Assembly: GCA_029778515.1 (NCBI GenBank)
Contig: JAKOQD010000065.1
Span: 1 to 8,107, forward strand
DNA: 8,107 nucleotides
Direction: 5' to 3'
Source of the DNA: Actinomycetes bacterium
Lineage (GTDB): Bacteria > Actinomycetota > Actinomycetes > Propionibacteriales > Propionibacteriaceae
Made by a program: the position numbers and the translations under genes. A model generated the notes under the pieces. It saw nothing but the letters and a program-made list of their open reading frames with translations. It was not told where the DNA came from and searched no databases. Of the stretch, positions 1-5,537 are shown one piece after another; the stretch's first letter is position 1; each line of letters opens with the position of its first letter.

Positions 1-493
1 GAGCCGCGATGTGTCCATCACAGTGCCGGCGCGGGGCTTTGCGTTCTGGCATGACGGCTGGCAGATCCCGCAGGGCGAACATGCTCTGGAGATCGGCTGG
101 TCCAGCGCCGACATCCGGCAGACGGTGGCGGTGACCATCACCGGCGGCTTCACGGGCACCGTTACAGAGCGGGATTTTGTGGCACCGACGCCGCGGCCGG
201 TGCGCCCCTACTCCCGAGTGAGCACCATCGGGGAACTGTCCGGCAACTCCATCGGCAAGATCCTGCGGCAGATCGCGCTGCGCGTGGCCAACTACCGTGA
301 CTCCGACCCGGCCACCCAGGTCATGATCAAGCGGGCCGTCGAGGAGATGCCGATGCGGGGGATGGCACTGTTCTCGCAAGGCAAGGTCTCCCTAGGCATG
401 GTCGACGCGCTGGCGGACCTGGCCAATCGCCGGCCCGACCGCGTGGTGCGGTCATTCGCCGGGTGGGCGACGCGGCTGCTCGCCAAGTCCTGA
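1..493 (+). CDS. Glycoside hydrolase family 3 (beta-glucosidase-like), C-terminal part
   Basis: The reading frame is open from the left window edge (first full codon at 2), so the gene starts outside; the GTG at 11 is internal. The first ~55 residues match the fibronectin-III-like domain that closes many GH3 beta-glucosidases: a stretch reading GFAFWHDGWQIPQGEHALEI, then WSSADIR and an alternating beta-strand pattern (VAVTITGGFTGTV). About 100 further residues form a helical tail with MPMRGMALFSQGKVSLG and a DALADLANRRPDR segment, resembling the C-terminal extension of actinobacterial GH3 enzymes. The catalytic (beta/alpha)8 and alpha/beta sandwich domains would lie upstream and cannot be seen. 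Family members hydrolyse beta-linked glucosides or related oligosaccharides; the substrate cannot be inferred here. The gene converges on the histidine kinase gene, with a palindromic repeat starting at its stop codon. The family call is fairly secure, the specificity unknown. Confidence 0.8.
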   Translation, partial: SRDVSITVPARGFAFWHDGWQIPQGEHALEIGWSSADIRQTVAVTITGGFTGTVTERDFVAPTPRPVRPYSRVSTIGELSGNSIGKILRQIALRVANYRDSDPATQVMIKRAVEEMPMRGMALFSQGKVSLGMVDALADLANRRPDRVVRSFAGWATRLLAKS

Positions 494-609
494 GAAGTCG
501 TGCGAGGGCCGATTCGTTAGCATTCGGGGCATCCGTGAGCACCACGGGCGGGTTTCGGGCGCCCTGGCTGCTAACCGATGCCCAGCGTGCTCACCGATTG
601 CGACTTCTC
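492..609. repeat. Palindromic intergenic repeat, copy 1 (possible bidirectional terminator)
   Basis: This element fills the gap between two convergent genes (GH3 stop at 493, kinase stop at 629). An outer 9-bp perfect inverted repeat, GAGAAGTCG (492-500) and CGACTTCTC (601-609), encloses a longer imperfect one: 512-543 pairs with roughly 567-598. Each arm holds the units GTTAGC or GTGAGC and GGGCATC. The centre, GGGCATCCGTGAGCACCACG and the following GGGCGGGTTT, is nearly the same as in the element at 4017-4103. Its place between convergent stops and its capacity to fold suggest a transcription end point or a REP/MITE-like element. Neither role is shown directly. Confidence 0.75.
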
Positions 610-628
610 GTGGTGTCACTTTCCTGAT

Positions 629-1612
629 TCAGCGAGCCGGTGGGCCCAGCCGCAGCGTCACGATCGCGCCGCCGTCGGCGGCATTGCTCATCAGCAACTC
701 GCCGCCCGACGCCTGCGCCAGCCCTTGGGCGATGGATAGCCCCAACTGCGTCGAACCGACCTTGTCGCGGTCACGGGCCATGTCGAAGCCCGTGCCGTGA
801 TCCCACACGGTCACGTCGACGAGGCCATCGCTGGAGCTCACCCTGACGCCGAAGGCGCTGCCCTCCGGCGTGTGCAGGAACACGTTCTGGAACAGGATGT
901 CCAGGGCCGTCGCGAGGTCGTCGGCCATCAAACGCACGGGGTAATCACCGTCCGGGATCTCCCGCGTGAACTCCCGGCGCTGGTCCTCGGCCAGGACGTT
1001 CCAGAACAGCGCCCGCGCCCGCACCACCTCGGCCGCGTCGCACCCGGCCCGCAAGCCCTCCCGCGACGATCGCCTGGCGGTAGTGATGATCTCGTCCACC
1101 ATGCGGTTCACGGCCGTTACGTCGTCCTGCAGTTGCTCCCGAACGACCGGGTCGGGCACGCCGTCAACGTCCACGGACAGCGCCGTCAGCGGGGTGCGCA
1201 GCTGGTGCGCCAGGGCGGCTGTGTAATCCCGTTCTTCTTTGAGCAGTTCCTGCACCCGCTCGGTGACGCGGTTCAATGCCAGTCCGACGTGGTCGATCTC
1301 GGTGATGGTCGAAGCCGGGGCGCGAGCGGCGAGATCCCCGCCGGCGACAGAGTTGGCTGTCTGCTCGAGTTCCCGCAGAGGCGCCACGGTGCGCCGGGCG
1401 AGCAACCAGGCGGCCGCTGCCGCCAGTCCGAGCATGAGCGCAGATACCGCGGCCAGCCCCGCCAGCCGCGGCCCGAGGCCGTGATTGAGCTCCTGGGGGG
1501 TCAACTCCACGAGGACGACGCCCAGTTCGTCATCGAAGTAGGCCGGGGTCGTCACGTAGCCGCGGCCATCGACGACGTCGGTGACGGATCCGCCGCGCTT
1601 TGCCGCCGCCAC
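629..1612 (-). CDS. Sensor histidine kinase, catalytic portion of an amber-interrupted gene
   Basis: This open frame carries the second membrane segment and cytoplasmic part of an OmpR-partner (EnvZ/PhoR-like) sensor kinase. Counting from the GTG at 1612: TM2 is about residues 50-72, a HAMP linker follows (RRTVAPLRELEQTANSVAGG onward), and the H-box ALAHQLRTPLTAL places the phosphorylated histidine at 136. The ATPase domain has an N-box (DILFQNVFLHTPEG, Asn 243), G1 box DHGTGFD (271-277) and G2-like STQLGLSIAQGLAQASGG. It would autophosphorylate and pass phosphate to the regulator encoded just upstream. The frame continues in phase up to the ATG at 1894, which overlaps the regulator stop by one base, but a TAG at 1741-1739 interrupts it. 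The GTG at 1612 is only the first ATG/GTG after that stop and has no clear ribosome binding site. The gene may therefore be a recent pseudogene, a readthrough case or a sequencing error. The family call is very secure. Confidence 0.85.
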   Translation of the reverse strand: MAAAKRGGSVTDVVDGRGYVTTPAYFDDELGVVLVELTPQELNHGLGPRLAGLAAVSALMLGLAAAAAWLLARRTVAPLRELEQTANSVAGGDLAARAPASTITEIDHVGLALNRVTERVQELLKEERDYTAALAHQLRTPLTALSVDVDGVPDPVVREQLQDDVTAVNRMVDEIITTARRSSREGLRAGCDAAEVVRARALFWNVLAEDQRREFTREIPDGDYPVRLMADDLATALDILFQNVFLHTPEGSAFGVRVSSSDGLVDVTVWDHGTGFDMARDRDKVGSTQLGLSIAQGLAQASGGELLMSNAADGGAIVTLRLGPPAR

Positions 1613-1894
1613 GGCGTGCTGCGCGGCCGGCGGGTTAGGGCCTTCGATCTGGCCGCGCGGGCTGTACAGCGTGATGGCGCCGGGTTGCTGGGTGTCTGGG
1701 ATCGCGATGATCGGTTCCCCGTGACTGCGGCCCGCTTGCTACCATTGGTCAGCGACGGCTCGGGCTGTTCCAGCGGCCGCCGACAGTTGCTGGGACTGCA
1801 CGATGTCGCGGGCGGCCAGGCCCAGCGGGATCAGCAGGGCGAGCAGGGCCGCCGCGCAGACGGCCAGGCCGAACATGATGAGTCGTCGGTACAT
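1613..1894 (-). pseudogene. N-terminal part of the same histidine kinase, ending in an in-frame TAG
   Basis: Starting at the ATG at 1894 (TGATG overlap with the regulator stop), the frame encodes 51 residues: MYRRLIMFGLAV, a hydrophobic TM1 rich in Ala/Leu to about residue 27, then ARDIVQSQQLSAAAGTARAV and ADQW. A TAG codon follows at 1741-1739. After it, 42 sense codons (QAGRSHGEPIIAIP, then ITLYSPRGQIEGPNPPAA) lead without another stop into the kinase ORF in the same frame. Together they make a 421-codon product with the usual TM1-extracellular sensor-TM2-HAMP-HisKA-HATPase order, with codon 52 the only defect. The simplest origin is a CAG-to-TAG change (Gln). The call of a single interrupted gene rests on the phase, the coupling to the regulator and the textbook topology. 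Confidence 0.8.
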
Positions 1895-2595
1895 CAGGCC
1901 TCGGGGACGCTGCTGACGGTCGCGTCCTCGAGCAGGACTCCCACGCCCCGATGCACGTGGAGGAAGCGCGGGTTGTCGACGTCGTCACCGAGTTTGCGGC
2001 GCAGCCAGGACAGGTGGACGTCCACGGTGCGTGCGCTGTCGGTGCGTTGCCACACCTCCCGCAGCAACTCCTTGCGGCTGATGACCCGGCCCGGGTTGGC
2101 GGCGAGGTAAGCCAGGACGTCGAACTCCAGGCGGGTGAGGTCCAGCAGCCGGCCGTCGATCTCCGCCGTGCGCCGGGCCGGGTCCACCCGCAGGCCGCCC
2201 ACCTTCAGCGGTGAACGGCCCAACTCCTCTTCCCCGCCTGCCCGTCGCAGCACCGCGCGGATGCGGGCCTCGAGGTGGGCCGGGTCGTAGGGCTTGACGA
2301 CGTAGTCGTCGGCGCCGGCATCCAACAGCTTGACGATCAGGCCCTCATCGTCGCGCGCGGTGGCGACGATGACAGGCACCTGGCTGGCCGCCCGGATCAT
2401 GCTGAGCAGCCGCTCGCCGCTGATGTCCGGCAGCCCGAGGTCGAGGATGACGGCCTCCGGGTCCTGCGTGAGCATCGCCTGCAGGCCGCTGAGACCGTCA
2501 GCAGCACTGTCGACCGCGTGCCCGCGACTGAGCAGATTGCGAGTGACGGCGGAGCGGATGCCCGGATCGTCCTCGATGAGTAGGACGTGCACCAT
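1894..2595 (-). CDS. OmpR/PhoB-family response regulator
   Basis: This is a 233-residue two-domain response regulator. The receiver domain (about 1-120) has the acidic pocket EDD at 8-10, the phospho-acceptor Asp52 in VILDLGLPD, Thr79 in VIVATARDD and Lys101 in YVVKPYDP. The C-terminal winged-helix DNA-binding domain (about 130-225) includes LDLTRLEFDVLAYLAANPG, the recognition-helix region RTVDVHLSWLRRKLGD and the ending VHRGVGVLLED. The ATG at 2595 is chosen because the receiver fold begins at once (MVHVLLIEDD) and AGGA lies just upstream; a longer in-frame extension would only overlap apbE1. It starts 10 bases after the apbE1 stop and its TGA overlaps the kinase ATG, so all three are probably one operon. 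OmpR/PhoB proteins bind direct repeats with an 11-bp period, and such repeats occur upstream of both apbE operons (3578-3596 and 7321-7339), which makes them candidate targets. Confidence 0.93.
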   Translation of the reverse strand: MVHVLLIEDDPGIRSAVTRNLLSRGHAVDSAADGLSGLQAMLTQDPEAVILDLGLPDISGERLLSMIRAASQVPVIVATARDDEGLIVKLLDAGADDYVVKPYDPAHLEARIRAVLRRAGGEEELGRSPLKVGGLRVDPARRTAEIDGRLLDLTRLEFDVLAYLAANPGRVISRKELLREVWQRTDSARTVDVHLSWLRRKLGDDVDNPRFLHVHRGVGVLLEDATVSSVPEA

Positions 2596-2605
2596 GCGTC
2601 CTAAC

Positions 2606-3511
2606 CTACGCGCCGGCCGGGGCAGGTTCGCACCAGTCGCGCCAGCGTCCCACCCGGGCGTGGGCGTCCGGGCCGGTGCACCACGCATCCAGCCCGCGCG
2701 CCGCCAGCCACCCGGGGGCCGCATCACCGAGGACCATGGCCGCGGTGGCCGCGGCGTTGGCCCCGGCGGCGTCGGCAGCCAGGACGCTCACGCTGTCCCA
2801 GCAGGTTTGGGCCGGCAGGCCGGTGCGGGGGTCGATGATGTGGTGTCCACCGGCCCAGCGCCGGTGTCCCAGTCCGCTGGTGGCAAGGCCTGCATCCTCC
2901 AGTTCCAGGTCCTGGATGCGGCCGTCGAACGCCTCGGCGGCCACCACCCACGGCGCGGCGGGACTCACGACCCGCAGGTCCCCGCCCATGTTGGCCACGC
3001 AGTCCCAGCCGGTCGAGGCCCGGACGGTGTTCGCCAGCCGGTCAGCCAGCCACCCCTTCGCAACGGCTCCAAGGTCCAGTGCAGTGCCCGCTGGGATCCG
3101 GACCTTCCCTTGACTGCGACCTCCGGCAATCTCGATGGCGTCGTAGCGCGCGTCAGTCAACGGTCCTTCGGCGCTGGACGACTGTTGAGCCCAGCGGTCG
3201 TACCCGGCGGCGACCACCTGGGTACCCAGCAAGGGATCGCACAGGCCCTCGGTGGCGGCGGCGGCGTCCAGCGCCGCGGTCAGGACAGCGACGAAGTCCC
3301 AACTCACTTCCACCCACTCGCCGGCATTGCGGTTGACGTGCGACACCTGGGAGTCGGAGCGGAAGCGGCTGGCCAGCAGTTCTAGGGCCAGGACCTCGCT
3401 GTCCAGCAGTTCGGCCACCCAGCGCTGTGCCGCCAGCGAAGGCTCGGCCCGCACCGAGAGCGTCAAATCCGTCTTCCACGCCGCGCGGGTGATCCCGATC
3501 TCGTCCGTCAC
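2606..3511 (-). CDS. apbE: FAD:protein FMN transferase (ApbE family), copy 1
   Basis: ApbE enzymes cleave FAD and attach FMN to a Ser/Thr of a redox protein through a phosphoester bond, using Mg2+. This 301-residue protein has the family signatures in order: ELLASRFRSDSQVSHVN (44-60), the DPLLG/VVAAGYD segment (92-105), ALDLGAVAKGWLADRLA (144-160), NMGGDLRV (174-181), ATSG (210-213), HHIIDPRTGLPA (223-234) and a metal-site region ANAAATAAMVLG (251-262). No signal peptide or lipobox is visible, unlike classical periplasmic ApbE lipoproteins. The start is a GTG at 3511 with only a weak upstream GAAG; no better start is apparent. It shares long near-identical stretches with the second ApbE at 6079-6963 (for example WVEVSWDFVAVL and GGHH-IDPRTG), so the two are paralogues. 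It heads the operon with the response regulator and kinase and is divergent from the small anchored protein at 3642. Confidence 0.93.
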   Translation of the reverse strand: MTDEIGITRAAWKTDLTLSVRAEPSLAAQRWVAELLDSEVLALELLASRFRSDSQVSHVNRNAGEWVEVSWDFVAVLTAALDAAAATEGLCDPLLGTQVVAAGYDRWAQQSSSAEGPLTDARYDAIEIAGGRSQGKVRIPAGTALDLGAVAKGWLADRLANTVRASTGWDCVANMGGDLRVVSPAAPWVVAAEAFDGRIQDLELEDAGLATSGLGHRRWAGGHHIIDPRTGLPAQTCWDSVSVLAADAAGANAAATAAMVLGDAAPGWLAARGLDAWCTGPDAHARVGRWRDWCEPAPAGA

Positions 3512-3556
3512 AACTTCAGCGTGCCCGGGGCATCAGCCAAGGCGAGGAATGCCGGC

Positions 3557-3597
3557 GGTCAAGATCACGCGCAGCCCGGCTTGTCGAGGATTTGACA
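3557..3597 (-). promoter_or_regulatory. Candidate regulator-binding site and promoter region of the apbE1 operon / divergent small gene
   Basis: The plus strand reads GTCAAGA at 3558-3564. After 13 bases come two half sites with an 11-bp period: GGCTTGTC (3578-3585), spacer GAG, GATTTGAC (3589-3596). The same arrangement with the same spacing occurs at 7301-7339. Read on the minus strand, TTGACC (3562-3557) lies 45 bases before the apbE1 GTG and could be its -35 box. On the plus strand, TTGACA (3592-3597) lies 44 bases before the ATG at 3642 and could serve that gene. No convincing -10 box is seen for either. Direct repeats with 11-bp period are the known binding pattern of PhoB/OmpR regulators; the link to the regulator encoded here is inferred. 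Confidence 0.5.
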
Positions 3598-3641
3598 TAC
3601 ACTTGGCGAAGACCCATGCGACGCGCAGGGATACTTGCGGT

Positions 3642-3947
3642 ATGCGGGCGTTCTTCGCGTGGGTCCTGACAGCGCTGGTCAGTATCGGCCTCGGACTGGC
3701 GCTGTACACGACCAGCCTGGCCGGCTCGACGACCGGCTACCAGGAGGCGCCTTTCACTCCCGGGCCGACGTCGACGGTCGTGAAGACCAAGACCAAGATC
3801 GTGCGCACGCCCGGCAAGACCCGCGTCGTCTACGTCCCGCAGACGGTCGCTCCGGCGCCGGTGGTCGCCCAGCCGCAGTACACGGCGGCGAGTGGCTCGA
3901 GCGGCGGTTCGGTCACCCGTCACGACTCGACGGACTCTGACGACTGA
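3642..3947 (+). CDS. Small membrane-anchored extracytoplasmic protein of unknown function
   Basis: This 101-residue protein matches no family I recognise. An N-terminal hydrophobic segment (about 5-28, AWVLTALVSIGLGLALYTTS) should act as an uncleaved anchor or signal. The rest would be outside the membrane: a basic/Thr stretch (TVVKTKTKIVRTPGKTRVVY), a Pro/Val linker (VAPAPVVAQPQ), a Gly/Ser patch (AASGSSGGS) and an acidic end (DSTDSDD). The ATG at 3642 is chosen because the hydrophobic segment starts there; AGGG at 3627-3630 is a possible, slightly distant ribosome binding site. The gene is divergent from apbE1 and shares its control region. Its build (one TM, then a low-complexity tail) resembles the N-terminal part of actinobacterial FMN-binding proteins, but the FMN_bind domain and a clear D-x-x-SGAT motif are absent. 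It could be a novel ApbE acceptor, an accessory protein or unrelated. Confidence 0.7.
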   Translation: MRAFFAWVLTALVSIGLGLALYTTSLAGSTTGYQEAPFTPGPTSTVVKTKTKIVRTPGKTRVVYVPQTVAPAPVVAQPQYTAASGSSGGSVTRHDSTDSDD

Positions 3948-4016
3948 GCCCTAAGCCCGGGCCGCGGGACATCTTCTCTCACCGCCGGGCGTCGTTCCGC
4001 CGCCCTCCGAGGTTCG

Positions 4017-4103
4017 ATCGGTGAGCATTCCGGGCATCCGTTAGCGCCACGGGCGGGTTTTCGGCGCCCGGAATGCTCACCGATGCCCGGAATGCTCACC
4101 GAT
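4017..4103. repeat. Palindromic intergenic repeat, copy 2
   Basis: A perfect 22-bp inverted repeat (4017-4038 with 4082-4103) flanks a 43-base centre. The right arm is doubled: a 19-bp unit, GCCCGGAATGCTCACCGAT, occurs twice in tandem (4066-4084 and 4085-4103). The central segment GGGCATCCGTTAGCGCCACG followed by GGGCGGGTTTTCGGCGCC matches copy 1 (about 527-563) almost base for base. It lies between convergent genes again: 69 bases after the stop of the small gene at 3947 and 13 bases beyond the ferredoxin stop at 4117. No ORF is present in 3948-4116; the repeat is the only recognisable structure there. Confidence 0.85.
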
Positions 4104-4116
4104 TACTTGGCGAGCT

Positions 4117-4323
4117 TCAGGTCCGAAGCCGCAAGGCCGCTGCCGGGCATGTGGCTTGTGCAAGCCGGGCCGCCGTGACCAGATGCTGCGGCACCTCGGC
4201 GTCGAGCACCGGGAAACCCCAGTCGTCGAGCTCGATCAACTCAGGGAGGGCCGCCGAACACACGCCGTGGCCGCGGCACCGGCGCCAGTCGATCGCGACC
4301 GTCGCGTTCGTGGTGTTCGTCAT
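4117..4323 (-). CDS. Small ferredoxin, [3Fe-4S]-type with CxxHxxC...CP motif
   Basis: This 68-residue single-cluster ferredoxin resembles those that serve actinobacterial cytochromes P450. Cys16, Cys22 and Cys59 are in CRGHGVC and TCPAAAL; His19 occupies the place of a fourth ligand, giving a CxxHxxC(x)nCP motif. In known relatives this pattern holds a [3Fe-4S] cluster. The middle segment LPELIELDDWGFPVLD is also typical of the family. It would be a soluble cytoplasmic one-electron carrier. The ATG at 4323 overlaps the stop of the NuoF-like gene (ATGA), so it is translationally coupled as the last gene of the redox operon. Its neighbour, rather than a P450, is the likely partner; no P450 gene is in the window. 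The fold is secure, the cluster type is inferred from the motif. Confidence 0.9.
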   Translation of the reverse strand: MTNTTNATVAIDWRRCRGHGVCSAALPELIELDDWGFPVLDAEVPQHLVTAARLAQATCPAAALRLRT

Positions 4324-5537
4324 GGGGTCACCTCGCATCGTCCGTGGGCGTGAGCGGCCAGTTCGCCTGCCAGTAGCCGCTGACCTGATTGCAGTGCTGC
4401 CAAAGTGGCGGTCGGATGGGCGCACAACCCTCTGCCCTGCACGCGGTCGCGCACCGGTTCGCCCCTTTGCAGGTCCTGCCGGGCGGCGGCCAGTCCCAGG
4501 ACGCAGGGCGGGCACTGGCCGGCTCCGGCACCCAGCAGGTAGTCGGCGATGGCTTCCAGCACCAGCGCGGGGCAGGGATCGGCCGGGATCGCGATGAGGG
4601 CACCGGCGCCGAAGTGCACGCCGTGGCCCTTGAGCGCCGAACGGGAGAACGGCAGCCCGTAGGTCGCGCTGCCGGCAGCCAGCCAGCTGCCGTGCCAGCC
4701 ACCGGTGATGACCGCGGCCAGGTAGGGATCGGCACCGGCCATCTCGAGCAGCTCACCGATCGTGGTCCCGGTGGGCACCTCCATCACGCCGGGTGTTCCC
4801 ACCGCGCCGGAAACCGTGACCAGCGTGCTGGTCAGCCGGCAACCGCGGGCCGCGAGGGCCAGCCGAGCGAACGTCTCGACGTTGCTGAGCAGCACCGGTC
4901 GGCGCCGCACGCCGGCGCGCATCGTGGGGGGTTTGGTCTGCGGAGCGGGCAGGGCTTGCTTACCCTCCAGCGCCGAGATCACCGCCGTGGCCTCGCCCGC
5001 GATGAACGTCTCGGGGCCGGGCGCGACGTCGATGCGCACGGACTCGCAGCCGCGTTCGGCGATGGCTGCCCGCAGCGCACCGATCACCCGGGTCCGGACC
5101 TCCGGCACCCGCACGATGACCTGCCGACTGCCCAGGGCACGGGCCGCGGCGACGGCACCATCCAGCACGAGATGCGGAACGTGGGTGAGCAGCACCGTGT
5201 CCTTGCCGCTGGCGGTCTCGCCCTCGGACCCGTTGACGATCACTGGGCCGGCCTCGTCGCCGGCCATCGAGCGCAGTTTGCGCCATGTGGGGAAGCCTGC
5301 CCCACCATGGCCGACCAGTCCCATCTGCTCGGCGGTCGTCGACAAGGCGTGGAGGTCCGGTTCGGGCAACGGGCCCCAGATCGCTTGATGCCGGGGCAGG
5401 TCGATGGCCCATCCCGGCCGGGCATGCGCAAGCAGCAACGAACCGGGTGCGAGCAGTTGATCCGGCCGCGGGGCGGCAGGTGCGCCGGCGACGGGAATGC
5501 CTGGCAGTAAGGGGGCGTGACGAGTGATGACGCTCAT
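4320..5537 (-). CDS. NuoF-like NADH dehydrogenase flavoprotein (complex I 51 kDa family)
   Basis: This 405-residue cytoplasmic flavoprotein is related to NuoF and RnfC-type subunits, which take hydride from NAD(P)H on FMN and pass electrons to an Fe-S cluster. Visible elements are: the glycine-rich FMN/NADH motif GHGGAGFPTW (76-85); VNGSEGETASGKDTVLL (101-117), matching the NuoF stretch around its conserved acidic residues; ETFIAGEATAVISALEGK (176-193); SNVETFARLAL (218-228); an SLBB-like region (about 238-315); and a C-terminal Fe-S region with QCPPC (Cys342, Cys345) and GRGLCAHP (Cys372). Canonical NuoF has CxxCxxC plus a distant Cys; here the first position appears to be Ala. The ATG at 5537 is chosen over a longer upstream frame because it has GAGGAG 8 bases upstream and forms an ATGA overlap with the membrane protein gene. 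The substrate (NADH, NADPH or the adjacent ferredoxin) is not decided by the sequence. Confidence 0.88.
   Translation of the reverse strand: MSVITRHAPLLPGIPVAGAPAAPRPDQLLAPGSLLLAHARPGWAIDLPRHQAIWGPLPEPDLHALSTTAEQMGLVGHGGAGFPTWRKLRSMAGDEAGPVIVNGSEGETASGKDTVLLTHVPHLVLDGAVAAARALGSRQVIVRVPEVRTRVIGALRAAIAERGCESVRIDVAPGPETFIAGEATAVISALEGKQALPAPQTKPPTMRAGVRRRPVLLSNVETFARLALAARGCRLTSTLVTVSGAVGTPGVMEVPTGTTIGELLEMAGADPYLAAVITGGWHGSWLAAGSATYGLPFSRSALKGHGVHFGAGALIAIPADPCPALVLEAIADYLLGAGAGQCPPCVLGLAAARQDLQRGEPVRDRVQGRGLCAHPTATLAALQSGQRLLAGELAAHAHGRCEVTP

Noticed and set aside
251..262. Asn instead of Asp in the ApbE metal-site segment (residues ANAAATAA in both copies) taken as loss of activity
   Set aside because: The coordinates given are residue numbers in ApbE copy 1. 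Both paralogues share this form, and I recall similar NA-x-x-T patterns in actinobacterial relatives, so it is more likely a subfamily feature than a defect.
492..609. Reading the palindromic repeats as a CRISPR array or tRNA
   Set aside because: Units are inverted rather than regularly spaced direct repeats with unique spacers, and no tRNA cloverleaf or anticodon arm fits.
797..2110. Long plus-strand open frame (437 codons) opposite the kinase and regulator
   Set aside because: It is antisense to well-supported two-component genes, has low-complexity Arg/Gly/His composition and no domain. It arises from GC-rich third positions on the other strand.
2596..2727. Upstream extension of the response regulator frame
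   Set aside because: It would overlap the apbE1 end, has no receiver-domain content, and the receiver fold starts exactly at the ATG at 2595.
2330..3385. Plus-strand open frame of 351 codons opposite apbE1 and the regulator start
   Set aside because: It is antisense to the clear ApbE motifs and shows no recognisable family or start signal; treated as a coding shadow.
4324..4515. Upstream extension of the ferredoxin frame
   Set aside because: The added residues are Arg/Gly/Pro-rich and lie inside the NuoF-like gene in another frame; ATG at 4323 gives the normal ferredoxin length and an ATGA overlap.
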